This document shows, piece by piece, positions 13,195-24,689 of a stretch of DNA of 64,000 nt. The stretch is from Sipunculus nudus (Eukaryota > Annelida > Sipuncula > Golfingiida > Sipunculidae), in contig CM049317.1 in the NCBI GenBank assembly GCA_026874595.1, forward strand, positions 40,074,401 to 40,138,400. Reading direction: 5' to 3'. A program made the translations under genes and the position numbers. The notes under the pieces were generated by a model, which ran no database searches, was not told where the DNA came from, and worked only from the letters and a program-made list of their open reading frames with translations. How positions within the stretch are numbered: the first letter of the stretch is position 1; every line of letters starts with the position of its first letter.

Positions 13195-15272
13195 ATACTG
13201 TTCTTTGGCTAAATTGCCTTTATCTTGCTGTAATATTCATATGATTTTCTTTAAAAAAGAATAATAACAGATGTATATTAAAAGCAAAAAACAGAATACA
13301 GATATATTGTTTTCATGGATTTCAACACTGATTTGGACATAAATAGTTGCCTGTACAGCTCTGCATATATACCACCACTGCAGAGTCTGTAACTACAATA
13401 AATCCAGAATCGTTGTTTACCAAAGTATCTCACACTTAATTGTTACCAAAGTACCTCACACTTTATTGCAAAATGTCCATGAATACTGCTAAAAAGCATA
13501 TAAGTAAACAAAACAAAAGTTAAAGTGTCAGTTTTGCAGAAGAAGACTACTGCAGCCTTCAGTATGATATAGGCTTACCTAGCCAAAAGACAAACTTCAG
13601 TTTTCTAGGACTCTACCAAATATCTGATCTTGATCTGTTCTTATACAATTCAGAGAACCTCACCCTATGATCATTGTAAAAAAAATAACTGTTTGACAGT
13701 TTCATCATGTTATATTTTTTAAAGAAGCAGAAAAGGCCCAAAAGTTTTTTCCATAACAAGGCCTACATCTCTAATGCGAACCTATGCACTGGATTAATTT
13801 TAAAGTATGTGTTACATGGACAATGCAAACACTGAACATTTTTAACTCCAGTAAAAGCAACAATTACACAAACATCACTCCTAAAATACTGGCATAGATT
13901 TACACAGTAGATGAAATATAATTATAGGTGCCACCACCAGTTTTGTGTGCAAGAAAGTCATTGAAGTATGGACATGGACAATCTCAGGCAGATACTTCAG
14001 ACCACTCTTGTGTTATGTGCACAGACATGAGACCAAAAACAAATGTAGGGAACACCACAGGCCTTGTGTATGACAAAGGTATCAGAGATGTATAAATTAT
14101 TAAATATATCCTTTTTCCTCCATGAAACTTCAAATACCTCCTGACAAAATAAGCAGGGACATGCACTCTGCAAAATTTATTGTAGGTGGTGCCACAATTC
14201 TGGTATACCAGAATGCCATCAGAGATGGATGGGCAAGTCAAAATTACAACTTCGCACAATACAACAAACTTCTTTTGAGTCAAGTGCACTGGGCCGACCA
14301 AGCTCCGAAGATGGCAGTTGCCCTGAGTGAACCAGAATAAATTATGAATCTTTGAAAGACAGGAGTCGTATGGCACCTGCCTTAAATCATAATCCAGAAA
14401 GATTACACAGAATCACCTGCACAATGCTCTTTTATACTGTCATTTTGGTGAGTTTTGCAAAATATCTGACCAATATACTAAGCCACACCTGAGATATGAA
14501 CTATAATTTTTCCCAAAGCCAATGTACAGAGCAACTCCATGTGAAAGCGATTGTAGGTGGCAACACCAGTCTCCAGCACAAAATGCACTTGGGTAGGTAG
14601 CAAAGACCTATAGGCATGCACTATTTCAGCCCAATACATTGAACAACCACTAAGATGAACAGATGGCAAACCCACAGATGGACACCAGACAAAAAAAACT
14701 TTGTAGGTGACACCACCAGTCTCTATTGCTAGATGGAGAGATCAAAGATCTATGAACATCCAATATTTCAGCTCAGTACATTGAACCACTCCTGAGATAC
14801 TAGCTGTTGCCTAAAAGACACCCAGATTTATACTGCATAAAAAGATTGCAGGTGGTGCTACAAGTCTTTGTTCCACACAACTACATATGTCAGAGAATAA
14901 ATATGCCAGATTTTGGAAAGATTGGTCTCTAGGTAGCTCCCTGTGAAGGAACAGGGCGGTGTGGCCGGAACGTGCATGAAAACATAGTAGACAAATAAGA
15001 TTATTTGTTACCATACTACCGATATATTTATCATTATTTTATGTTGATTTTCCAAAGCGATAGGCTTGCTAATAAAGTCATCATCTACATGGGACTTGAC
15101 CCAAAGGTCCGTAAAACATGGTACCTCCATAAATCTGCAACAATGGAAAGACTCCATATTTGAAAACTATTTATGATTCATGAAAGAACCTAACTAGTTA
15201 ATTTAAAGTCATCTACTTTCAGTAGACAAGAATTAAGGATTTTGCATGTCTGCATGTATAAAAGGGGCTTTA
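13195..15272. repeat. AT-rich linker with reverse-oriented H-type units
   Basis: 13195-13900 is AT-rich with no feature recognised. From about 13900 to 15000, imperfect units carrying GTAGGTGGTGCCAC or GTAGGTGGCAACACC recur (near 13928, 14183, 14553, 14702, 14850). They are the reverse complement of the ~278-bp array at 57440-58560. Open frames here, including one of 130 codons on the minus strand at 13984-14376, follow the repeat. 15000-15272 shows nothing recognised. Confidence 0.5.
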
Positions 15273-16419
15273 TTGTATCCCCAGGCAAAGTCGGGATACT
15301 ATGGTTTCACGACGGTCCCGCCGCCGCAGAAAAACCTTGTGAGTGGGATAACTCAAAAAATATTTCACTGATCTTTTTAAAACTTTACATTTATATAGAT
15401 ATAGGTAAGGGGACTAAGCCTATTCAAAATGGGGTCATGACCTATGCTAGGAGAGTGACCTTGACCTTGAATAGGTCCATTTTTGCTGAAAATAACACAA
15501 ATTCTTAAATATCTCAAGTAAGCTTGCATGGACTGATTCAAAAATGAAGGTGACCGAAGATCTTGGATAGCTTTGTGATATACCGGAAACTGGTGGTGCC
15601 ACCTATTATCCTTTTCTTGTTTTTACGCCTTTAATACCTCGGTAATTGCCACTTGACAGTACTGTAAGCATTATAAGTCAAAAACTAATGGACAGAATTC
15701 TTTCATATTATGCACATGTAGAGAGATGGGTTATGGGATGAGGTCTATTTACATTTGGGTCATGACCTTTACCATGAGAGTGGCCTTGACCTTTAATGTG
15801 TCCATATTTGGTGAAAATCACACGCCTCTTATGATATCTCCAGTGATGATAGCCATATGGATTTCAGACGTGACTTATGTATGGCCTACCACTAAAGTAA
15901 GAACCCTACAGGTTCTAGGGTCATGATGTCAAAGGTCAAGGTCACTGGACTCACATCTTAAAAGGTACTGTGGATGCATTCTAAGCCAAACTTTCATCCC
16001 AGGTCTTCCATCTTGAAATATAGCTCGCTTGCCAATAGTGGATGATCCATATCAATTTTGGGGTCACAAGGTCAAAGGTCAGGGCCACAGGAGCTATCTG
16101 TCAAAAATTTAGTTTCTGGATGATAATTCCTGCTTTTATTAATGTATTGATTTCAAACTTGACTTATATATGTCCCATTGAAAAAGGAAGACTCCAAATG
16201 ATTTTGGGGTCATGAGGTCAAAGGTCAAGGTCACAGGATACATCTTGAAAAAGATTGTGGATGCATTTTCAGCCAAACATTTCATCTCAGACCTTTCATC
16301 TTGCACATATAGTTTATCTGCCAATAGAGGAAGACCCCTATCAATTTTGAGGTCAAAGGTGAAGGTCACAGGAGCCATCTGTCCAAAAATTAGCTTCTGG
16401 ATGATAATTCCTGCTTTTA
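15273..16419 (+). mobile_element. Family D element D2a, 5' part, with AGGTCA-rich units
   Basis: It begins TTGTATCCCCAGGCAAAGTC and carries a GC-rich GGTCCCGCCGCCGC block. From 15880 to 16400 about four units of ~145 bp carry AGGTCAAAGGTCAAGGTCA or close variants (clearest at 16215-16233). No 3' end is present before another D head begins at 16420. Confidence 0.5.
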
Positions 16420-17635
16420 TTGTATTCCCAGACAAAGTCGGGATATTATGGTTTCACGACGGTCCCGCCTCCGCCGCAGCAGAAAAACCTTGTTAGCGGG
16501 ATAACTCAAAAAATATTTCACTGATCTTTTTCAGACTTTACGTTTGTATAGATATAGGTAAGGGGACGAAGCCTATTCAAAATGGGGTCATGATCTATGC
16601 TAGGAGAGTGACCTTGACCTTGAATAGATCCATTTTTTGGGAAAATCACACAAATTCTTAAATATCTCAAGTAAGCTTGCATGGACTGGTCCAAAAATCA
16701 AGTTGGACAAAGATCTTGGATAGTGATGTCATGTACCGGAAACTGGTGGTGCCACCTAGTATCCTTTTCTTGTTTTTGTGCCGTTTAATACCCCCATCAT
16801 TGCCACTTGACAGTACTTTTAGCATCACAAGTCAAAAACTGATTGACAGATTTCTTTAATATTATGCATGTACATAGGTATGGGTTATGGGATGATGTAT
16901 ATTAAAATTGGGGTCATGACCTTTCCTTTGAGAGTGGCTTTGACCTTGAATATTACCATATATTGTGAAAATCACATAAAATCATGAATATCTTAAAAAG
17001 GGATGCATGGATTGGTCCAAAAATCAAGTTGACGGAAGATCTTGGATAGTTTTGTCTTTTGCAGAAGATAGGTGGCGCCACCTGTTGTCCTTTTCTTGTT
17101 TTTTGCGCCTTTGAATACCCCATCATTGCCACTTGACAGTATATACTGTGAGCATTATAAGTCAAACAGTAATGGACAGATTTCTTTCATGTTATGCATG
17201 TATATAGATATGGTTTATGGAATGAGGTATATTTAATTTTCAATTTAATTTTAAAATTTAATTCAATTTAAATTATTTTTTTTTTTAATTTAATTTTTTT
17301 TTTTCAAATGTTGGATATTTTGGAATGCAGTTTATTGATTTGGGGTCATGACCGTGACTATGAGAGTGACCTTGACCTTGAATATTCCCATATTTGGTGA
17401 AAAACATAAAATCATGAATATCTTAAAAAGGGCCACTTGACAGCACTGTGAGCATTATAAGTCAAAAACCCTTTGATCAATTGTCCTTCCCAATCCAAAA
17501 TATTCCTATATTTTGTACAAATGTTTCTCACATTCATTGCTAAAATACAAATACATCACATTATATCAACAAAATACCACAAAACCTCATTTGTCTGGCG
17601 ATACTATGGCACCAGCGGTGCCAAGAAATGTCTAG
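16420..17635 (+). mobile_element. Family D element D2b, Helitron-like
   Basis: It starts TTGTATTCCCAGACAAAGTC and ends with the hairpin GGCACCAGCGGTGCC (17608-17622) and CTAG (17632-17635). It contains GGTGGCGCCACC at 17071-17082 and GGGTCATGACC sites at about 16911 and 17341. Confidence 0.58.
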
Positions 17636-20600
17636 TTAATGATAATGGTTATATGATATTAACCATCAGATCATGGTCAGGCTCATACTTTTAATATAAG
17701 CCCCTAATTTGACCAATAAGCTCCTTAGAAATGGATAATACAAAAGCCCCTTATAATTAGACATGATAAAGCCCCCAGACATGGGGTCTATTACAGTTGT
17801 TCTATTACTATTACTATTACTTTCAATTTCTGATATTACTATTACTATTACAACATTTTATCTTCTATTACTATTACTGGGGTATCTATTACTATTTCTA
17901 TTACTATTACATGTACCTAAACTGATGGGAGGATTCTAGACCTTGCACAGCCATGAGTGCTGTAAACTAGCACTACAATCACATGTTTAAATAATATTAA
18001 AAGCAACCATATCATCCAGTTACCTACACAATTTTCTTATACTGTGTCTGTCATTTACAAGAAGCCTTATGACACTGGAGATCTTAATTATTTCAGCTTC
18101 TTTAATTCTGTTTTGTTTAATATTTTGAAACCTCAATGATCGTTATTGGGGTGTTTCAAGTCGAGATTATAAGATAATTGTATGAACTCTTGAATATATG
18201 TAATTTAAAAGCAAGCCATTGTAAAGGCCCTGGCATATGTAAAATATTGATTTATAATTATATGCATACTTGTACATTTTATATTATTTTCATATATATT
18301 TCACATAAATTTATTTTATAGTACATACTTCCGTTTAGATTTAATCTTCGTTCTCATAGTCAATAAATAAAGATTTCAGTGTAACTAAAAATTGTCTTGA
18401 GAGGAATTATCCATGATTATTGCAAATTAGTATTAAGTATCAAAGCTGACAATTGGGTCCTTTATGTATGTACTAGGAGAGGAATTTATGTAGAGCTGTG
18501 TCCTGTTCCCCAATCCTTATAAATATATCCAATAAAAATATGTTTGTGTCAAGATTCTGGACAGAACCAAACTGGAGACAAAAGTATCCCATCTTCTCAG
18601 GTGTCTATGTTCATTTGGATGTGATGCCATGTTTTATTCCATCACATAGTACATCTTGAGGGTGAACAGAGAGGTGGTAAACTTTACAAAGTGGTAGCAT
18701 GCATGGCTTTATTCTTCAGGCATGCCCTTCTTCATTGCAGCAAAACAAGCATAGGATAATTTAGAAACATGGAGAGTGATTTAAACTTACATAAATTTTA
18801 CAAAACAAATAAAATATAATTTAAATCATTTTGACAATAAATTTGATATTAAACAGTCTTGAACTTTAAATTTTTTACATAGCAGGATCTAATTATTTGA
18901 TATCAAAATTTCAGATATTAAATTATAAAATATTAACATTTACTTATATTCTCATATTATTTAATCAAATAAATCAATATCATGAAAAAAATGGTTCATT
19001 TAATTTTCAAAATATAAATTAACATAATTTTAGATACTAAATGAAGGTCTGCAAAATAGGTACTATGAAATAACAGACAAGTATTAATTTATATACATAT
19101 TCTTTTAAAACTATTCTTTTAATAGATAATACATGTGCCTGCAGTATGACTTTATCGAAGTGATTGTAGTACTGGTCTGAGTTTATAGCATTGTAGGCTT
19201 CAGTACATGGGTAGTGAAAACACCATAAGCTTATCATGAACATTTTGGGTCTGCACTGTATCTGGTTCCATATTATATTTGTCTTGAATGTGTGTTATTG
19301 CAATCTGCATGATTAAAATGCAAACTGGCTTGTGAAAACAAATCTAGGTACATTTCAGAATATGCACATGGATTGATGGATGTGAGATAAGATGTACATG
19401 TCACAGTAATAATACACTATTTATCTGTCTCTTAACATCAAACATGCCTCTGTTTATCCATGTTTTACTTATCAAAGGTCAGATTGTGCCAGGTAACTTA
19501 TTTGGCTGTGACCTACTCTGTCCAGTACTCTTATATAATTAGCACCAGTGGTCACCAGCAATGTGGCAGCTGGCCCATGCTTGCCTCAACAATAGGCACA
19601 TCCTGGGCAGTTACTGGACAAGAACTGAGTCTGTTCAGCATTATTTGCTGATATGCTTCATGATCAAGGGGCTTACATGAAGTAATAGAAAGTAATATAC
19701 ATTACTCTATTACTTTGCCTTCTGTTTCTATTACTATTACTATTACAGCTCAAATTTTTGAGTCTATTACTATTACTATTACATGGAAAAATCTGTAATA
19801 GTCTATTACTATTACTATTACCCCATGTCTGAAAGCCCCCAAGCATCATTTATTGGTAATTCCTTGAAAGCCCCTAAGTAGTGGACATCTGGTAAGCCCC
19901 TAATTCTGAAAGGCCTTAAATCATGAACATTGGTATACCTGGACAGACGGACGACAGACAATGGACCACGACTATAGCTCAGATGACTTATAGTCAGCTG
20001 AGCTTAAAAAAAACTTTAGAAAAACATCGTAAAATCATTTAATTTTATATTTTAGTCAAGGTAGGGCTTTTGTCCAAGTCTGCACTTTTAGGTGTGGGTT
20101 TTTGTCCAGTGGGCTCTTGTCCACTGGGCTTTTGTCTGGGTGGGCCTTTGTCCTACACCCTTTTGTTGCCCCTGGTTCACTCTGTTTTCACGGTTTGCTT
20201 CCTTTCCTGCCAGGAAAATACTGTATTTTTTGCTTACAAATACCACAAATGAACCCCAGTTAATCCCCATATTTTGAAGGCAAATGAATATTACATCATT
20301 AAACATATGGGTACATTGATGCACTAATAATTAAAATAACAAAAGATTTTTTTCTTGTAATAACAGTGACATGTCCGAAACTTCCTCACTTGCAGAAAGG
20401 CCTGTCCGAAACATCCTAGATAGTCCGAAACGTCCGTGTCCGAAACGTCCTACACCCACCCCCCAGTTACTCATTCCTCTTACATTATCGTCAACGTGGG
20501 GTCCGCCTAACACCAAAAAAACCTGGTGATTTGGGTACGTGTGACGAAACACCCTTTTAAATTCTAATTTGAAGCAAAACACTGGCATCGGTTAATAAAT

Positions 20601-21262
20601 TATCATCTATTGCATATGTCAATGCAGAATTGTGCCACTATTCTGTAAAATAAAAGAAAACAATATTAGTGTTTTGTACAATTGACAAGTGCTTTGCTTG
20701 TTTGCAACTTGCGCCACTAGGGGACAGCGTCATAGCTGGCATAAATGGCTGCCATGTCTGCCGTTGAACCGACCACGTCGCGAAACACTCATTTTTATCT
20801 TTATTTCATAAATTTATGACACAATATTGCAGAGATATATTCATCAGATGATTATTAATCGATTGGTCTTATGTTTTGGGTTCAGGTTTGAACTTAAGTG
20901 GGTGTTTCATGGTGTTTCGTCACAGTTACCCAAAACACCGGCGTTTGGGTGTTTAGGGGGACCAGTCAACATGTACTGGCAAGTGCAGACTGGAATGGGC
21001 GATAATGGAGCTTAATGTCCAAAAGGTTAATTACATTTTCATGTTTCAAGATGTAGGACCAATTCAGTAAACATTCCGGTATGGGCTTTTGTCCTACACC
21101 TCCCTTCCCCCCCCCCCCCCCCCGGTTACTCATTCCTCTTGCGATATATTATCGCTAACGTGTACTGGCAAGTGCAGACTGGAAACAGTGGAATGGGCGA
21201 TAATGGGGCTTAATGTCAAATCAGTTTTAAAACAGACACGACATCCCCACATCTTAATAAAA
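16693..21262. repeat. Direct repeat, copy 2 (next to CCT5)
   Basis: This is the partner of 4351-8912. Its right end runs without a break into CCT5 intron 1 and exon 1, which suggests it is the ancestral location and copy 1 the derived one. It carries the same inner parts: a D-family 3' end, (TATTAC)n tracts, GGGCTTTTGTCC repeats, GTCCGAAAC repeats and a C-run. Confidence 0.9.
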
Positions 21263-21380
21263 AGCTAAAAAGAACATGACCAGTGAAAATCCTGATCAAT
21301 AAAAGGCCATGTAAACGTTGCATGCACCTCCAGATTATTAATAAACCCGCACTGATGCGACAACACCAAAACAAGCTCAC

Positions 21381-21485
21381 CTTATGAGCATCTAAGCCGG
21401 TTAACCGCTTCTGTTTGTCTTGATCACGCAAAATCAAGAACGGTCTGCCATATTCATCAAAAGCTACAGTTCCAACCGCTGACAT
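21381..21485 (-). CDS. CCT5: CCT5 exon 1: T-complex protein 1 subunit epsilon (partial gene)
   Basis: This exon encodes the first 35 residues of the epsilon subunit of the cytosolic chaperonin TRiC/CCT, the ATP-driven double ring that folds actin, tubulin and many WD40 proteins. The peptide opens [20 protein letters not shown] and continues through [15 protein letters not shown]. The AFDEYGRPF block followed by DQD..+RL.GL.A.K is the signature N-terminus of CCT5 from animals to yeast. The start is the only Met at the expected place. The exon ends AAG, with a consensus GTGAGC donor on the minus strand, after exactly 35 codons (phase 0). The remaining ~500 residues must lie in exons at lower coordinates. 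None was recognised in the 21 kb available, so intron 1 exceeds 21 kb or exon 2 is outside the window. The gene is head-to-head with an SPMIP11-like gene. Identity is from recalled family sequence, not a search. Confidence 0.92.
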
Positions 21486-21557
21486 TTTGTATGGATGATT
21501 GTCTGGCTACTCAATAATCTCACCGATGGCTTTTGATTTAACAACCCTTCCAATCCA

Positions 21558-21570
21558 GAATTTTCGAGAA
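21558..21570. promoter_or_regulatory. Heat shock element core (GAAnnTTCnnGAA)
   Basis: The sequence reads GAATTTTCGAGAA, three perfect alternating nGAAn units as bound by an HSF trimer. It lies 73-85 bp upstream of the CCT5 start codon and directly beside a CCAAT box. Vertebrate CCT subunit genes are known HSF targets, so the position fits. A chance match cannot be excluded in AT-rich DNA, and the site could be in the 5' UTR. Confidence 0.6.
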
Positions 21571-22057
21571 CTCACGCCGGTCCAAATCTCGTGCCGTTTC
21601 TAAAAAGACTAAAACCAGGACGATACGGAATCCGATGTCGTGATTGGGCCGTGAATGAAATTTTCATCAGACTGTAAACCACACTTGTTCCTTTAATATT
21701 ACTTGCAAATCAGGACAAGAAGATTGTATTGTGCTTTAAACAAATAGAGTTTCTGAAGCTTACTGTTGCCTTTTTATAACATAAGTTTATCTTTGAAACT
21801 GGACAAGGTCTGTCCACGTGAAAAAAAGCGTGATCACTAAAGTATAAGCTCAGGACTCTGTCAACCAAAACATAAGGCTAAGGCAACTGAACATGTTATT
21901 ACGTAACAGTGGATTACTTTAATTTTTTAATTAATCAGTACGGTCACTTCATTTAAATATCCGGAATCCAGGACGGAAGGGTCAGGGTTTTAGAAACTGC
22001 GAACTCTCGCTTTACTTCTAAAATAACGTTCAGTGCGAGATGTCAACAAAGCAACTG

Positions 22058-22072
22058 GTTGACAGTGGCAAC
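22058..22072 (+). promoter_or_regulatory. Candidate RFX X-box upstream of SPMIP11-like gene
   Basis: The sequence GTTGACAGTGGCAAC fits the RFX consensus GTNRCC(0-3N)RGYAAC, with a 3-nt spacer and one mismatch (A for C) in the left half. It ends 83 bp before the start codon, within the short distance typical of ciliary gene X-boxes. A second GTCAAC/GTTGAC pair overlaps it on the left (from 22042). Confidence 0.5.
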
Positions 22073-22154
22073 CTCACATGGGAACTCTTTGAGTGTTCTT
22101 GTGTCCGTATTTAATGGTCCGAATTCATCGTGTACTTAATACGAGGCTATAATC

Positions 22155-22419
22155 ATGGCATTTTTCGGACTGACCCACCTAGGGTACCAGGACTCTATCC
22201 GTGAGCATGTGAGAAACCAAGAATTCTCTCCCCAGCACAACTACAGATCGGGGCTGTATAGGAGCCAGTCTGTCAGTGTCAAGTTACCTCCTATTAAAAA
22301 TGACTTGCCCGAGCCTTCTATTGTCCCAATCGACCAGGTGTCTGGATACGGCCCAGGACCTCAAGGATCATATGTGGAGTACACACGGATGAGGACAAAA
22401 CATATACGTGGGCCACAAG
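22155..22419 (+). CDS. SPMIP11: SPMIP11/TEX49-like protein, exon 1
   Basis: This exon gives 88 codons plus one base of a small protein resembling vertebrate TEX49, now called sperm microtubule inner protein 11, which sits inside axonemal doublet microtubules. The opening MAFFGLTHLGYQDSI matches the MAFF..LGYQ.S start I recall for TEX49. The rest is polar and proline/glycine rich, with no signal peptide or membrane segment, as is usual for microtubule inner proteins. The start ATG follows a plausible AATC context. The exon ends CAAG before a GTTAGT donor at 22420, leaving phase 1. Joined to the exon at 43284, it completes a Glu codon and runs into a PKDFFRRP sequence. The upstream interval carries an X-box-like motif, as expected of a ciliary gene. 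The orthology rests on memory of short motifs and needs an alignment; the gene structure itself is well supported. Confidence 0.78.
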
Positions 22420-22463
22420 GTTAGTTATTTTTCCTTTACATTCAACGGAGCCACTATAGAAGG

Positions 22464-24655
22464 GGCAATAAATAAAACTCGGAAGTCAGAAGCCTTCGGA
22501 AGTCGGAAGCCGTCTTATTTTTTAGTATAATTTAAAAATAACGAACAAATCGACAAGTTTTTGTGTTAAAACAGAAGATATAGACACCCTTTTTCATACC
22601 AGAAAGTTTCAAAGGTATATATTAACATATATGACAATTAAAGCATAATTAATGCGTAGAAAGCCTCTCCGAAGTCATCCTGAAGTGACAGATGATGCTC
22701 AAAATGATAAAACTAGGAAGTCAAACCATAGTATACCAACCGACAATGACACAAAAAGGGTCTTGCATCAACCCAAATATTAATTTAGGTAATATTTATA
22801 TATGAATTTGAATAAAATCAAAATGTATATAAATAACAAAATAATATATAAATTGATATTGAAATGTAAAACATGAATATAAAATACTATAATAACAAAT
22901 AAAAAAAACCCAGTATAATACAAAACAGATTTGTTTTGTTATTATCTATTTTTTTTCATTGAACAAATACATACATGATGCAAAATATAAATACATAATA
23001 ACAAATATATTCAAATGTATTCACTGTGTTAAATAACATATATAGATGACGATATAATTATATATTCATTCAACAGCGATATAATTTGATATTAAATTAT
23101 ATTATATGATAAAATATCATATATTATAGAAGTACAATATAATCAATATTCCTAGATTAAGTAAGACAGAGTTATATAAGTCAATATAAATTAATATATG
23201 AAATTATTTAATTGTATATAATATGAGTATTTATATATCAATTCATTTATGTGATAATTTATCCCCTCCACCTAGCGAGTTATTCTAACAAATAAAATGG
23301 ATAACAGATGACAGAAAAGATTTTAGGTGTCGATTTTTCCTATTAGTTTGTAACTGATTACAATCTATGTAATATTTTATTACGTTACCTTAAAGGCACG
23401 TTTAAAACGCGTTTCCTTGTTCTTATTGCCTGATCTCCAGTTAGCACAAACATTTTATGAAGCTGTTCTTAAAATGTTTCCAAAACAGAATGTGGCTTTA
23501 AAGTGTAAAATTAAAAAAATGTTCTATGGAATCATATAATAATGTAATATCCTTCCTACATAAATTATTTGATTAAGCTAAAATCAAAATATAAAGATAC
23601 TGTTATAATTTATATCAATGTTTTTGCAACATCACATGCCTTTTTTTAAATCTTTCACAGTTATATGTAGTTTTACATATTTTTAAATTTTCGAAATATT
23701 TTGGAAGTGTTTTTATAATGTTTTATGCAAATTGTCTGTGCAATGTTCTAAAAATGTTTCCTGATACGTTGGGTGATCAGTATTCAGCAAGCCTTGGAGA
23801 GTTATATGCGTTCCATATAAAGCATCCTAATGCATGGATAAAATTTAGTTTCATTTATATTGTATTTAGCACCCTAATGGATAAAATAAATTAGTTTTAT
23901 TATTACAAAACTGAATGGACTTTTCTTAAGGTTTTACCAGTTTCTGCAAGGATGCGACAGTTTGATACTTTTTTACATTAATATACAAATTTATGTATTT
24001 TATCAAATATTTGAATAGTATTATATATGTAAAATTATTATAATACAAATAAATGTTGTTTAAGTTTTACTTAATTTTTTTGTATGATATAATATTCTAT
24101 TCTAAAAGAATTATTAGACCATTTTGATAAAATTACGAAATTTAAAATGCTTTTATATTTTATTTATAAAAAATAACATTCCATATTAAAATATTACGTC
24201 GCGATATGATATATAATGAATTACATTTAAATGTATATTTCAACATTTATTTTTTTATATATATTTTATATATCATTATGTTTAATTAGTAATATACATT
24301 ATGGTTTTATTCAAATACATAAATATTACTTAAATCAAAATCTGGAATTATGCAAGACTTTTTCTGTGTCATTGTCGGGTGGTGCTATGGTCTTGACTTC
24401 CGAGTTTTATGCATTTTGAGCTTCATCTGTCACCTCAGGATGACTTCCGAGAGGCTTCCGACGCATTAAAAATGCTTTAATTTTCATATATGGGAATATA
24501 CGTTTGTGCAACTTCCTGGTTTTGCAAAGGGGGTCTATATCTTCCATTTTAACACGAAAAAGTGTTGGTATGATTGTTATTTTTAACATTATACTAAAAA
24601 TTAAAACGGCTTCCGACTTCCGAAGGCTTCCGACTTCCGAGTTTTATTTATTGCC
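22464..24655. mobile_element. Mutator-like non-autonomous element with ~360-bp TIRs
   Basis: The termini are GGCAATAAATAAAACTCGGA and its inverse. Inverted similarity continues for about 360 bp on each side (22464-~22825 against ~24298-24655) with scattered differences. A perfect 9-bp target duplication TATAGAAGG flanks it at 22455-22463 and 24656-24664. Long TIRs plus a 9-bp duplication are typical of Mutator-like elements. The interior is very AT-rich with no transposase ORF. It sits 44 bp inside intron 1 of the SPMIP11-like gene, just past the exon 1 donor. Confidence 0.8.
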
Positions 24656-24689
24656 TATAGAAGGCGGGCATCGTTTCTGTTGAGGAAAA

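Larger units (their letters stand above)
21486..22154. promoter_or_regulatory. Divergent CCT5 / SPMIP11-like promoter interval
   Basis: 669 bp separate the two start codons, which point away from each other. The interval is nearly free of the repeats that fill both flanks, which suggests selective constraint. Motifs seen are CCAAT at 21550-21554, its complement ATTGG at 21643-21647, an E-box CACGTG near 21815-21820, a heat-shock-element core at 21558-21570 and an X-box-like site at 22058-22072. No TATA box stands out near either start. Transcription start sites and 5' UTR limits cannot be placed from sequence alone, so some of these motifs may fall in a 5' UTR. Confidence 0.75.

Noticed and set aside
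13984-14376. 130-codon minus-strand open frame
   Set aside because: It overlaps reverse-oriented ~140/280-bp repeat units and parallels open frames in the 57440-58560 array. The unit length is not a multiple of three, and no family or splice signal fits.
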